Made by a program: the position numbers and the translations under genes
In this document: positions 34,187 to 46,074 of the stretch, piece after piece
How positions within the stretch are numbered: position 1 is the stretch's first letter
Layout: each line of letters starts with the position of its first letter
The notes under the pieces: generated by a model
What the model saw: only the letters and a program-made list of their open reading frames with translations
Told to the model about the DNA's origin: nothing
The model's database searches: none
NCBI GenBank assembly: GCA_963989385.1
Contig: OZ022509.1
Span: 77,026,667-77,090,666, forward strand
DNA: 64,000 nt
Direction of reading: 5' to 3'
Origin: Ctena decussata
Lineage: Eukaryota; Mollusca; Bivalvia; Lucinida; Lucinidae

Positions 34187-35192
34187 AGTGTGGAAAGGAC
34201 AAATAAAACTCTATTTTAACTGCTATTATAATATCAGACCATGAAACAAATACATATAATTTAGCTGTCTATGTAAACAGGGATATAAAAAGGTGTGGTT
34301 CACAATTTTTATTCACATTCTACTAACAAATAGAGAAAGCATAGGCAAAAACTGAAAATCAAGATGATTGAAGATTTTCGGTATTATATAAGCTCTATCT
34401 AGATACAAAACATTGTCCATTTTATTCTGGTGAAGGCACAAGCCAACTGTGAGGAATGCCTGGAAGGACTACCCATGGATTCAAGTCAAGATTGCTTTAG
34501 ACTGAATACAACATTTCATGAGAGGAGTCATCGCCTCAATTATTCGAGGAAGTTACATTCATGGTAATGAACATGATGCAAATCAGATCCTACTTGATGA
34601 ATATTCAAACATATATCTACATCTGCTTGCTACAACATGGATATTCAACGGAGGAAATTCGACCAATTAACCAGCTGGACAATATTTTAGAAGCCGAAGA
34701 AAGTCATGATTTGATGCAATGGTGTTTCGATCAGTTATAAATGGCGGTCATATCCAGATCCCATTATCCAGCTGTCAGTTCAAAACAGATGTTATTTTAA
34801 CTGCTTCCAACCATACATGCTGGTTATGATTAAAGTAAATTTTAGGACAGTGAATATGATTATATTTTTTATATCAGCTGTCTTTAATCATATGTGACAG
34901 AATAAATTAGAAAAAATAAATCGTATTCCTTTACTAATTACAACCAACCACATTGACTGGCAAAATTAATGATGAGCTTTTATTGCCAAAAGCAATAAAA
35001 ACATGTTTCGGGTAATTGCATAAGAGATAAAATCTAGATGGTCTAATTTTAAAAATTGAGACACATCTTCGTAAGTTGAAAAGATTGCTGTTATAGTTTG
35101 ACATAGGGCGATTTTAGATTACAGCCAGCAATTTTCATCAAATTAAGACTTCTCAAGATTCAAGAGATGAAAAAAGTACCCGTGTCGACTTC
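34187..35192 (+). other. Mostly unannotated; one weak coding-like stretch near 34510-34740
   Basis: On the + strand a frame reading FMRGVIASIIRGSYIHGNEH and then, with a shift, EEIRPINQLDNILEAEESHD to a TAA at 34738 looks more protein-like than the surroundings. There is no convincing splice or start context and I do not recognise a family. The rest is AT-rich. Confidence 0.2.
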
Positions 35193-35327
35193 TCACTCGG
35201 TTGGCCATATGTTCTCTGTATCTTGATTATTTGTAATCTTAGTTGTTTCCAACTATGGTTTGAGGGCTGGATTTGGATTTTGATTGTTTCAGTTCCTGGT
35301 CTTTGCATACTTTTTACTTTTCTTAAA
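35193..35327 (-). repeat. Copy of the first part of insertion X, opposite orientation
   Basis: The reverse complement matches about 14853-14984 with only one or two differences (GTAAAAAGTATGCAAAGACC through GGCCAACCGAGTGAG). Flanks differ on both sides. Confidence 0.85.
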
Positions 35328-35552
35328 TGATTTCTGAAATAATCATCTACCATTTTGTACTTGACAAAATACAGGGTAACCAGCTGTGCTGTACGTAACA
35401 GCTGAGAATAACTGTATAAGATAATTGCCAAAGATAACTATGATAATTTTAAGACGAGCGATTTAGATAATTGCTGAAGGATAATTATGATAATTATAAG
35501 ACACTGGATCGCCCTTAAATATATTCTACTACTACTATCGGCATAATAATTG

Positions 35553-35789
35553 TGCAGCGACACGACAAAACCAACAAAGTGGTTGTCCACCCAGCAAAGA
35601 CTCAGATCAGCCTGGGCATCCGCCCAGTCTGATCAGAGTCTTTGCTGTCCGCATGAAGGTAGCTTAGACACTTAGCTACTTTTAAGCACTTAGTGGAGAG
35701 TCTGATCAGACTGGGTGGATGTCCAGGCTGATCTGAGTCTGGGCTGGGCGCACAACCACTAAGTTGGTTTTCTCGCGTCGCGGCTCATA
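35553..35789. mobile_element. Palindromic MITE, copy 2
   Basis: This is the same element as 23212-23455. The left end is slightly truncated (AGCGACACGACAAAACCAAC) and the right end is complete (GTTGGTTTTCTCGCGTCG). The inner GATCAG half-sites are present. Confidence 0.88.
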
Positions 35790-36077
35790 TTTATCACATG
35801 GATAAACATTCTGTTCTTGGAGTTTAGGTTTTTTAGTAGCTGGCCTTCCAAAGGGCAAGTGAAAGCAACCCCCCTCTCTCACAGTAGTTTAATATTTTCC
35901 AAAAATTAGAGTGATTATAGATTGTACTGAGTTTTCTCATTCAGAAGCCCAGCCTGCCTGTCTCCCAGAGACTTATACATGGTCACAATATAAACATCAC
36001 ATTACTTTTATGTCCTTGGTTGGTGTTTCCCCTATGGGTGCATTTACAACGTCCTTTTCAACAGTTTGTTATATCAG

Positions 36078-36130
36078 GTTGATGGGAGGATGATAATGAA
36101 AGACTGTGTGCAATGGAACCCCGTACACTG
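36078..36130 (-). mobile_element. Fragment of SINE family C
   Basis: The reverse complement (GGGGTTCCATTGC..., CTTTCATTATCATCC) matches 24672-24720. The tRNA-like head is absent. Confidence 0.6.
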
Positions 36131-36624
36131 TCCGCAAACACATGCACCTCTCCTGTCCCACAAGATATCAAATGGTTGGTTATTTACTAGATGGAAATGA
36201 AATGACAGTGGCTTACATTAAAATGACAAGAAACTGGTTAACTTCTAAAAAAACGTTTTGTTTTTTTTCTCTTTTCATCTTTTGAACAAAAGTAAAAATG
36301 CATCAGCTCTGAAATATCCAGTTTGATCAGATAAGGATTTGCAGCACTCTTCTTTTGTTCTTTCCATTGGTAACACATTTAATATAGATGGAAGATAAAG
36401 ATCTGTTTATGATTCTAAAAAAAATTATGTCATTTGACCTTGTCCTTCTGAGAGCATGAAAAAAATTAAATGTGCTGAGTTCACTTGTACTCTTGAGGCA
36501 TTGCAGAGTCAACCAGTCGTTCGATTCAAGTCAGTGATAAAGGATATACTACTATAAAATATAACGTTTGTATAAAAAATAATTAAACGACGGGAGCCAG
36601 TCAACTCCGACCGCTTTTTTTTCC

Positions 36625-37138
36625 AAATGTAAGCAGCGACATCGACAGAACCAATTTTGAGACACTTACCAAAAAGAAGTGGGCATTTTTAAATTTGAGT
36701 ATTTCAAAGAAAGACAATGGATTGTTGTGCAATCGAACAGCATTCCTGGTTTGCCAGAAAAACAGTGCACGAAAATATGTTGCTGAAGTGCTCGATGGTA
36801 CGATGATTGAAATGCCACAAATGAGGCACCGCCAAAAAACAGGAGAGCAACACATACGAATTGATCTTATTGAACATCTGGTATGTCGAACTGCACGCAA
36901 AATGGAATCATGACCCTGGTGTGTATGTATATGTTGGCTGGAAACATGAAAAAGACTGCGAAACTGGGGGACGTCAAAACTCTAACCATGTCGTAAATAG
37001 AAAAACATCGTTATGTGAACGTGGCAGAAAGAGTCTTCATATCACCTGAGGCTGTAACAAGTACAGAAAACAATATCATGCGGCGGTACGACTTACAAGA
37101 TAACATGGACAAGTACTTTCGGAAAAATTTTCCACATA
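36625..37138 (+). pseudogene. Unrecognised degenerate coding sequence
   Basis: Three frames follow each other to give about 165 codons of plausible protein. The first is NVSSDIDRTNFETLTKKKW, then SKKDNGLLCNRTAFLVCQKN and GEQHIRIDLIEHLVCRTARK to about 36905. After a shift comes HDPGVYVYVGWKHEKDCETG, and after another EKHRYVNVAERVFISPEAV to DKYFRKNFPHTS with a TAA at about 37144. I cannot name a family. Splice sites are not evident at the shifts, so a decayed gene or transposon ORF is more likely than intact exons. The minus-strand 99-codon ORF over the same stretch looks like its shadow. Confidence 0.45.
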
Positions 37139-37479
37139 CATCGTAACTTGGACATGATGCCAATAGATACACCAAGAGAGTAGCTTTTAGACAATAAGAC
37201 AATAATTTGTGCCTACGGTGTTCTGGTAGTATTTCTGATAGTGTACAAAATCCTTTACATATGGACACCCATCTGTCCCATTCAAACATTTCTAAAGTCC
37301 TTTCATTGAAGATGAAAGCAGAATATAACCACGATTCTCTTAACAACAAACTATCATCTATATTCTGCTTTTCAGAAGGCCTGGTAAATACATGTGCATG
37401 ACCTGAACGCCGACGAGCTCCTGGTATACTACCACATTACCATTGTAGTCAATATCACAGCTCATTGCGGAATATGGGG

Positions 37480-37715
37480 TGGACGGGTGGTTCGATGGTG
37501 CTGCGTGTAGCTTCCAGTGCCGGTCGGTCCTACTTATTTGGATAATAATAGGGTAAGGACCCACTGTGCTTGCAGTAGGTGTGGGTGGGGATTGTTTGAA
37601 CGTTTTTTTTCTCTCGTCTACCATTTCTTTTCTTTCTCCCTCTCTCTGGGAGACAGACCGATATAGACTTAAATATTGTCTCAAAGGGCCATTAAACCCA
37701 AATAATCAATCAATC
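37480..37715 (+). mobile_element. SINE-like family R, copy R3
   Basis: Sense orientation: it starts GGACGGGTGGTTCGATGGTG, passes GTGCTTGCAGTAGGTGTGGG and CTCTCTCTGGGAGACAGACC, and ends GGGCCATTAAACCC followed by (AATC)n. Confidence 0.75.
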
Positions 37716-38229
37716 ATTGTGGGATAACTAAAAGCTTGCGCAGTGGTAATAGGCGAAAAAAGAAGAAAAAAGAAATCCGACCCAGAACTGTGTTATTACG
37801 AAAAACAGAAATCCGACACAAGAACTGTGTAATTACATTTCACAAGAAGTATCCCTTGAGATACACACAAATTGGGGAAACACCGCCATTCATCAAATTA
37901 CCTTGAGAGAATTATGATGGACAACTTAGTTCACCTTTCAACCAGACCAGATCATCAGTCTTGAGAAATTTTCAGAAAAGCGGGCTCAACTAAGTTGGGG
38001 TAACCATAGTCGCCGTTGGCAGTCTAAGGGTCAAAACATATCAGATGCATTTAAAAAATATCTGAAACAAATACGTACAAAAGAATATAAGCAAAATTTC
38101 ATATCACACTTTAAAGAAAAAGTTTTCCTGCCTACCGACCATAAAAAATTTAAACAAGACATTATTTTTGCCTAACCTAGGTTGAAAAGAATAATAATTT
38201 TTACCTGATGGCATCTCACATTTATATTT
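37716..38229. other. Unannotated sequence
   Basis: AT-rich with no gene, repeat or RNA recognised. There is a small local repeat of AATCCGACNCAGAACTGTGT near 37775-37830. Confidence 0.4.
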
Positions 38230-38582
38230 TGGTTGGTTGGTTGTTTTGGGTTTAACGGCCCTTTGAGACAGTCTATATCGGGCCGTCTCCCAAAGAGAGG
38301 GAGAAAGAAGACAGAAATGATAGACGAGAGAAAAAATGTACATACAACCCGCACCTACTGTAAGCACAGTAGGCCCTTGGTTTAAACATATTTTATTCGT
38401 TTTTAAATTGTAACATACATACATATATATAATTTTCAATACAATCTTGGGATTAGAACGAAAGCTGAGTGCTTGGGGTTGTTTTGGACATTTTCTCTCC
38501 CTTGTCCTACTATCATCCAAATAAGTAGGACGCGCAGGTACTGGAAGTTATACCCAGCACCATTGCACCACCCAACCACCCC
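38230..38582 (-). mobile_element. SINE-like family R, copy R4, with internal rearrangement
   Basis: The left (3') and right (5') parts match the family. About 125 bp near 38378-38503 are foreign, and the end of that piece (GGTTGTTTTGGACATTTTC) is an inverted fragment of the family itself. This suggests nested or inverted copies. Confidence 0.7.
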
Positions 38583-38652
38583 TCTCACATTTATAAAATA
38601 ATTTTCAACTGAAGAACTTTTCTAATAATAGGTGAAACTATATATATATATA

Positions 38653-39563
38653 CTCGCCAAAATAAGTTCCGCCGCAATTTTAATTGTGATATTCACGATT
38701 TCAGATATAATATTTTCAAAGTATTTTGCTTTCGATTGGATGCCCAAACATTGGTCCACGGAAAAGTCTTGAACGTTTCAGTTTCCCGCCTGTAGGTACA
38801 GAGTTACCTCGCATAACTAATAAACAATAGAAACTGAGACTAGACGTTTATTGCGCAGGCGCAGTATTGTTATAGTTATTTCGTTTAAATCACGAGAACC
38901 CCTACAATTCAGAAGCATCTTTAACAAGCCCGAATAAACTTTCAAATGGCGAAGATTGCATCTTATAATATACAAAACCGTAAATTATCTCCCTTTGAAT
39001 CTAAATAATAAGAAATTTGGTTATCGAATTAAGGACTTATTAGCCATAAATTTTAGCTCTGCTTTTCTGGACATGTGAATATTTTTTTCGCAACATTCTT
39101 AAATAAGAATGCATCTGTTTGTTGCAGAATTGTGACAGGCATGCAGTTTTGAAATGTCTATGGCAATGTCACTACAAATTTAGAAAGTACGGCTTATCTG
39201 CCTAAACGTTGAAATTCAGAAGTGCTAGATTATCGTTAAATCTGTCTTGAATGCCAATTTTCTTCAGTATGTAGGACATTTGGAATCCCAAAACTGTATC
39301 TAAGAGGAACAGATGGGAAAATGAGAATAAAACTAAAAGAAAAGGCGAGTTTGTTTCTTGAGTAATCTAGGAAACTTACAAATAAGCCCCACTTAAACTG
39401 AAAGTTGCGCAGACTGTCGATTTACATCATACTTTAAAAACTTGTCTGTCTAGCAATACAAAAATGACATTTCAGTACCTCTTTGACTGTTTTACTTCAT
39501 TAATCATGGTACTTTTTCATAATAAGATGCTACAGTCAATGCGGCGGAACTTATTTTGACTAG
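38653..39563. mobile_element. 911-bp TIR element, probably Tc1/mariner-like
   Basis: The ends read CTCGCCAAAATAAGTTCCGC and, in reverse complement, CTAGTCAAAATAAGTTCCGC, extending to GCCGC, with TA on each side. About 26 of 29 positions agree when the flanking TATATA is included. No transposase frame is readable, so it is a decayed or non-autonomous copy. Confidence 0.7.
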
Positions 39564-39799
39564 TATATATTGGCGAGTCACTGATACTGACTTATCAAAA
39601 TATGTTTAAAGTACATATTTATTGTCATTTTGGTTCGTAGAGGTATATAGCCTAAATGTGATAAAACATGAAATAGATAAGAAAAATTCTGTTTTCACGG
39701 GATAGAATATTGTTTTCAGTGACATTAATGCCGCATCTGTGCTGTGCTCCTAATATACTCTGACCGTTCATGGAACGTACAAAAGTGATAGGCCACAGG

Positions 39800-40004
39800 T
39801 TGGTTAGTTTGGGTTTAACGGCCCTTTGAGACAATATTTCAGTCTATATCGGGCCGTCTCCCAGAGAGAGAGAGAAAATGTCCAAAAACATCCCCATCTG
39901 CACCAACTGTAAGCACAGTAAGCCCTTGCGCTTCTATTATCCAAATCAGTAGGACGCCCTGGCACTGGAAGTTATATGCAGCACCATCCCGCCACCCAAC
40001 CAAC
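39800..40004 (-). mobile_element. SINE-like family R, copy R5
   Basis: It has TTTGGGTTTAACGGCCCTTT at the left, TATATCGGGCCGTCTCCC, and ACCATCCCGCCACCCAACC at the right. Confidence 0.75.
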
Positions 40005-40177
40005 TCTGTGAAGGCCAGAGAAGGCTCGGATTATGCCATTTTGATTTCTTGGGTGTATCGGACGGTCAACTCGGTCGGAGCCTTTTTTTTCTTCAATTTG
40101 TCGTCACGGATGGTCCACCAGGGCGAACAGCCACATGAGCAGCATCATATCCATCCTAGACGGACCGGATAGATTTT

Positions 40178-40494
40178 GGGGTGGTTGGGTGGTGCGATGG
40201 TACTGGGTGTAACTTCCAGTATCAGGGCGTTCAGTTCAGTTCAATTCTGTTATCGACGTTACCCAAGTGGCTCAACGGGGCGTCCTACTGATTTGGATTA
40301 TATAGTAGGGCAAGGGCCTACTGAGCTTGCAGTAGGTGCGGGTGGGTTGTTTGGACATTTGTCTCTCATCTATCATTCCTCTTCTTTCTCCCTCTCTTTG
40401 GGAGACGACCCGATATGAACTGAAATACTGTCTCGGCCCGATATGGACTGAAATACTGTCTCAAAGGGACGTTGACCCAAACCAACCAACCGGA
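40178..40494 (+). mobile_element. SINE-like family R, copy R6, with small duplication
   Basis: Sense orientation, from GGGGTGGTTGGGTGGTGCG to GACGTTGACCCAAACC plus (AACC)n. An unrelated stretch of about 45 bp sits after the first 50 bp, and a 35-bp segment (CCCGATATGNACTGAAATAC) is duplicated before the tail. Confidence 0.75.
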
Positions 40495-40884
40495 TAGATA
40501 TAGGTATAATACTACTCTAAATACAATAGATATTGTAAATTCTACATACACTAAAGCACTATAAATACAACGCTACAATGTGCAAATTGTATTGGCGATT
40601 TTACCCAACATCGAACTTCACCTGTATTCCTGTGTGAATTCAATACACCATTGTTTCCAATAGGCTGTTCCACTGCTATATCTGTTAAGCAGATATGAGA
40701 CAGTACCAAACCAAAGTTCAACTATCAGAGAACCTGTTACTGGGTCAACTTCAGCGTCACTTCACCTCGAACAGCTGCCTGCTGGATAAATTATAAACAG
40801 CCTGCATATAGACAGGTCTTTTCCAACCTGTTATCTACTCCCCTAATAATCATAAATGCGAACCTTGTTTATATAACGATATAA

Positions 40885-42966
40885 ACCCTGGTCGAAGAAG
40901 TTGTGGGGGCATATTGGTTTGGGCCTGTCCGTCCGTCTGTCCGTAACGCTTATTGGCAGCTGGGTAACTCAAGAACCGATCTTGAAATTTTATGTATGGC
41001 ATGTACTTGAAAAATAAGCGTACCCATATTTTTTCTTTTTTCTGCCGGCCATGTATTTCCAGAGTTATGCCCCTTTTTCAACTTTGTCTATGGAACCTTG
41101 TGAACAAAATATCTCAAGAACCCCTGATGCTAGGATCATGATTTTTTGCAGAATGACACTGCCAAAGATGTAGATGACCTGATTAACTTTTGGAAAAAAA
41201 ATCGTGAATTTTTGACCTATTATGCCCTGTTTTGGACTTAGTGCATTGTAAGCCTGTGGAACCTTGTGAACAAAATATCTCGAGAACCCCTGATGGTAGG
41301 ATCATGATTTCTTGCAGGAAGATATTGCCCAAGGTGTAGATGACCTGATTACATTTTGAAATACATTCGTGAATTTTTGACCGAGTTATGCCCCTTTTTC
41401 GACTTAGTGCATTGTAAGTCTATGGAACCTTGTGAACAAAATATCTCAAGAACCCCTGATGCGAGGATCATGATTTTTGCAGGGTGGCACTGCCCAAGGT
41501 GTAGGTGACCTGATTAACTTTTGGAAAAAAAAATCGTGAATTTTTGACCGAGTTATGCCCCTTTTTCGACTTAGTGCATTGTAAGCCTGTGGAACCTTGT
41601 GAACAAAATATCTCGAGAACCCCTGATGGTAGGATCATGATTTCTTGCAGGAAGATATTGCCCAAGGTGTAGATGACCTGATTACATTTTGAAATACATT
41701 CGTGAATTTTTGACCGAGTTATGCCCCTTTTTTGCCTTAGTGCATTGTAAGCTTAATAGCTTATGGAACCTGAGAACAAAATATCTCGAGAACCGCTGAT
41801 GCTAAGATCATGCTTTTTTGCAGGAAGACATTACCTAAGGTGTAGATGATCTGATTAACTTTTGAAAAATACTGGTGAATTTTTGACCGAGTTATGCCCC
41901 TTTTTCGACTTAGTGCATTGTAAACCTGTGGAACCTTGTGAACAAAATATCTCAAGAACCCCTGATGGTAGGATCATGTTTTCTTGCAGGAAGATATTGC
42001 CCAAGGTGTAGATGACCTGATTACATTTTGAAATACATTCGTGAATTTTTGACCGAGTTTACCCCTTTTTTGCCTAAGTGCATTGTAAGCTTAATAGCTT
42101 ATGGAACCTTGAGAACAAAATATCTCGAGAACCGCTGATGCTAAGATCATGTTTTTTTGCAGGAAGACATTACCTAAGGTGTAGATGACCTGATTAACTT
42201 TTGAAAAAATACTGGTGAATTTTTGACTGAGTTATTCCCGTTTTTCGACTTAGTGCGTGGAAGCCTATGGTACAAAGGTATCCTTACATACGGTCAATAT
42301 CCGTAACAGATAGGAACTTGAAATCTTGTATGCTGCATGAACATGTAAGATAAGTGAACACGTATATTTTTTTTCCTCTGCCGGTCTCGTCATGTAGGAG
42401 TTATGCCCCTTTTTCAACTTTATCATTTTATATAGGAACAACCTTGTGAACAAAATATGTGAAGAGCAGCATAAGCTTGGGTCCTGATACTTGGCATACT
42501 GTTACAGATTAGAGTGCAGATGACCTGATTAACTTTTGAGGGTATTTTGTAAATTTTTGGTTGAGTTATTCCCCTTTTTCGGACATAGGCATTTTGTATA
42601 GGAACAAGCGTGTGAACAAAATATCTGAAGAACCGCATAGGCTTGGACCCTTATATTTGGCATGCAGGTTAGGACCAAGGTATAGATGATCTGATTAACT
42701 TTAGAGCCCACTTCATAAATTTTTTATAGAATTTTGCCCATTTTCGGACATAGGCATTTTGTATACAAAGACGCTTTATGAATAACTATGTGAACAAAGT
42801 ATCTGAAGAACCGCTAAGCTGTGTTTCTTATATTTGGCATACAGTTACAGGCTATGGCGCAGATGAACCTATTATACCCCTTTTGACTTAAACATTATGG
42901 GATGAGCCTTCTTTAGAGGCAAGCATATGATTGGGGGCATAGTGTTTCATAAACACATTTTCTAGT
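40885..42966 (+). mobile_element. HINE-5: Helentron-like element with about 167-bp core repeats
   Basis: The head contains GTCGAAG...TGTGGGGGCATA followed by GTCCGTCCGTCTGTCCGT. About ten core units are marked by GAGTTATGCCCCTTTTTC at 41055, 41385, 41551, 41719, 41894 and onward (spacing about 166-175). The tail repeats GGGGGCATAG, then the hairpin GTGTTT-CAT-AAACAC and TTCTAGT at 42966. The short minus-strand ORFs here are shadows of the repeat. Confidence 0.72.
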
Positions 42967-43737
42967 TTTATCAGGGTCTACAGAGTTTACCATATTCTGT
43001 AATGAGGGCTCTCACACTGACAGTTAAATGAACTTGTTCACACTGTGATGATTACTGTTATAGGTTTAGGTTTCCCAATATAATTGTGTGTAGGGAATTT
43101 ATGGTAAAACATTCCTGCAAGGAGCAGTAAAAATCTTATAAAATTGGGACAACTAAATTATTTCCGTAATTGTCATGGGAATGGATTAGTTTGATATTAT
43201 GATGCAGAAATGCATCCAAAAGATGCAGATAGAATGACAAGCAATGTAGACCCTGATCAGACTGTTCCTTAAGTCTTATCTGAGTCTGCACTGTTTGCTC
43301 ATACCTAACTGTCCTACTGCTCAGAGTTTTCATGTTTCTTTGTCCATAACTAATGGATTTAAAATCAGTAAGAAAGATCTTTATCACTCTCTGTGTAAAC
43401 AAATTGTTCCCAGACAGGTATTTTATGGCTGTCTATAAAAAGGAGAGATTACAAACAGAAGCCGTTGTGACGTAGCACTGCGAATAAAATTGAACCAATG
43501 AGTTGCTGGAGGGAGCTGGAGACTTGAAGAGCTCCGATGGTTAGGTACAGTCCTTAAATTTTATTTTGTAAGGCTGTGAAAGAGTCTATGTTTTCCAAAG
43601 ATATCGAACGGAAACCATTTTTTTATACAAAATGAAGTCGAAAAAGGGCCATAACTCCCACAATAATACAATGTTTTCAAAAGATATCGAACGGAAACCA
43701 TTTCGCACGGGACGTACAGGACAGCGGTATAACTATA
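42967..43737. other. Unannotated sequence with one hairpin motif
   Basis: Around 43243-43305 a GTAGACCCTGATCAGAC/GTCTGCAC type hairpin occurs. A block AAAGATATCGAACGGAAACC appears twice (about 43597 and 43680). No gene is recognised. Confidence 0.4.
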
Positions 43738-43785
43738 TGCCCCCCCCCCCCCATTTGTAATGGCGGGGGGGGGGGGGGGGGGGAG
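43738..43785. repeat. C-run facing G-run
   Basis: About 13 C, then ATTTGTAATGGC, then about 20 G with a single A interruption. The two runs can form a hairpin or quadruplex and may be length-unreliable in sequencing. Confidence 0.9.
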
Positions 43786-44106
43786 GGCATGAAAATGGTG
43801 GTATTATTCCAGTTGAAATGCCATCACATTATGATATTTGACGATATGTCTTTTTATTGTAATAGGCTAACTCGCAGGGCCAGGTCATGGGCCACTTTTA
43901 ATATTTGTAAAGTCGAGTATTGGAAAACGAAAGTAAAGTTTCATCTTCACTTACTGAACACTTAACCGACAACGCAGAGCCTTTCTCGTATGCATTCAGT
44001 CTTGCCCAAACTTTTCAGAGCACGGGGATATTATTGGCTGGGGGTGAACGAAACCGGGCTCACGGCCCTAGGGGAACCTATGCCCAAATGTTTCTTAGGT
44101 GTACAC

Positions 44107-44172
44107 TTTTTTTTGGGGGGGGGGGGGGGGGGGGGCGGAGGGTCCAGCAAGCTATTTCTAGAGGGGGGGGGG
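44107..44172 (+). repeat. Long G-runs
   Basis: Two poly-G runs (more than 20 and about 11 G) are separated by GTCCAGCAAGC. The overlapping ORFs owe their glycines to these runs and are not taken as genes. Confidence 0.85.
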
Positions 44173-44427
44173 GCTCATTTGTGGTCCATTATATTGAAAG
44201 GCAGGTATATGGAAAAGCTTTAGTCCTGAATATTTTGAGTAAAGGATGGATTAAATCTGTTCCGTGGTCATAGGGGACTGCTTTTCTTGATGACCTTTGC
44301 CTTTCAACTTAAAGGGTTTTAGTCCTGTCCTCCACCCCTGTAGCTTGGAGTGTAGAATTTCATATAGATGATTTGTCAGAAAAAAAGGGTCTGTTTGTAT
44401 TGAATTTTTGGGAAAAAAAATTCGGGG

Positions 44428-45945
44428 ATGGAGTTTGCCACAAAACAAGATGATGTGAAGAAGATTGATGCATCGGCTAAGAAATGGCGTTTGGACTGGC
44501 TCGATGATGAAAAGATGGGACAGTATATCAAGAAGCTTAAGATTTAAGGGCATGCCTTCTGCACCCTGAGCAACAAAAGTCTACAGTATCAGTCGGGTGG
44601 TAAAAGGAACCTAAAGCGCCATATAGCAGGTCCGACTCATCTGAAGGCAATGGAAACTGTCAAGACGAATTACAGTTTAGAAGGTAAAATACATGGATTG
44701 ACTTGTATATTTGTATTCAAGGCACAGAGCTTTTTATCATTATAATTCACCCTCTCATAATCCTAATATGACATAAAATTTATTGATCCGTCCACTTTAA
44801 ATGATTTTAACCATGTTTTAATTTGATGCCTTTAAAAATTCAGTATTTCTTATCTTGAAGTTTGACACGTAATAGAAACTAATTAATAATCATGAGAAGC
44901 TACCTAATAATTATTGTACATGTATCATGTAAATTGTCTATAGCAAAAACAGGCTCACGGTAAGCTTTTATCTTAGAAAAACTTCTAGCTACTTGGGGTT
45001 ATCCTTTTGCTGTGACTCATTTGCTTAATATTTTTCTTTTCAGGCTTCGTAATTGCTCCGAAGCAGACAGCAGCAGCTGAGCCACTTGTTCGACCTGCAG
45101 TGCCATTCAACGACAGGAAACATATGGAAGCTAAACTACTGGGGTTTATGGCAGAAAAGGATCTGCCATTTACATTATCATTTAATCTAATTTCTCTGAT
45201 CTAATTTCTCTTTCGCCGGACCGCGTAGCGCAATTGGTAGGGCACCTGACTCATAAGTCAGAGGTCCTGGGTTCGAAACCCAGTCTGACCACATACTTTC
45301 GTTTCTCCTTCCGCTGATTCAAGAAGGGCAGTTGTCAGTTACTGGCGAAAGTATGTGCACTTAGTACTGGTTAACCGCTTAGGAGGTCTAAGCCTGCCCA
45401 GGAATAGTGTGGTTAGGTTAACTGACGGTCCCAACATGACCATAGTTGTTTACCGTGGACGTTAAGCAATAAATCAATCAATCAACTTCTCTTTCACAAG
45501 TGATGGCAAAGGACATCAAAGTGTTAAATAATTTGTCAATGGACCCGACAACTGCTTCATACAAAATGGAACACGGAGTTGCCAGATTCTTCAAGGACAG
45601 TCAACGAATTGGTGAAAAATCTTATTCAAGCACTGCATTTAACAAACTGCCGGGTCCGTAAGAATGATAGTTAGAAATTAATGTTAAGAAGTATGCGAAA
45701 ACAATCGAGTTTATAGTACGTTGCCTGTGTTGAATGCCAGACCAGCGTGGAAATACTGAATATCAAATACACAATGCTAGAAAGATTTCTCAGTCACAGG
45801 TTCCTTTCAGCTCATAAATTAGCAGTTGACTCAATGCGCTTGCTAGATGCTTACACTGTTATGTACTACAGCTTCATACTGGACAAGAAAGAAATGGAAA
45901 GATATAGGCCTGTATTTCTGGAGATAGATACTTAACAGAAAAGGT
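44428..45945 (+). pseudogene. Two-exon zinc-finger/transposon-like gene relic, SINE-disrupted
   Basis: The ATG at 44428 opens MEFATKQDDV... with KKWRLDWLDD; an in-frame TAA follows KKLKI, and then FCTLSNKSLQ...HIAGPTHLK resembles a C2H2 finger lacking its second Cys. A donor GTAAAAT at 44684 and acceptor TTTTCAG at 45043 are in matching phase (LEG|F), so this was a spliced gene. Exon 2 continues FVIAPKQTAAAEPLVRPAVP to DLPFTLSFNLISL. There a 15-bp local duplication and a SINE (45215-45486) break it; VMAKDIKVLNNLSMDPTTAS resumes after. A further piece (ERFLSHRFLSAHKLAVDSMR, LLDAYTVMYYSFIL) runs to a TAA at about 45933. It looks like a hAT-derived, expanded invertebrate gene family, but I cannot name it with certainty. 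Confidence 0.6.
45215..45486 (+). mobile_element. tRNA-derived SINE, family A, copy 3
   Basis: The flanks carry the duplication TTCTCTTTC (45206-45214 and 45487-45495). The tRNA head has TAGCGCAATTGGTAGGGC and GGTTCGAAACCC; the loop reads CTCATAA instead of CTCGTAA. It ends GGACGTTAAGCAATAAATC plus (AATC)n. It disrupts the relic at 44428-45945. Confidence 0.9.
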
Positions 45946-46074
45946 GTATCACAAACTCACTGGAAAAGATTCAGTCACTAAGGGCACAACTGCGAAAAAA
46001 GAATATGACTAAAGATGGCCAGGCACGAAAAGAACGAATCATTGCTCAGTGAAAAAAAAACAAAAAAGCTGCTT

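Noticed and set aside
40885..42966. Clustered minus-strand ORFs with recurring motifs (FCSQGSTG, KKGHNS)
   Set aside because: They are shadows of the about 167-bp core repeat of HINE-5, not a repeated protein family.
43920..44273. 117-codon and 77-codon ORFs with poly-glycine
   Set aside because: The length comes from long G-runs and the rest has no family signature.
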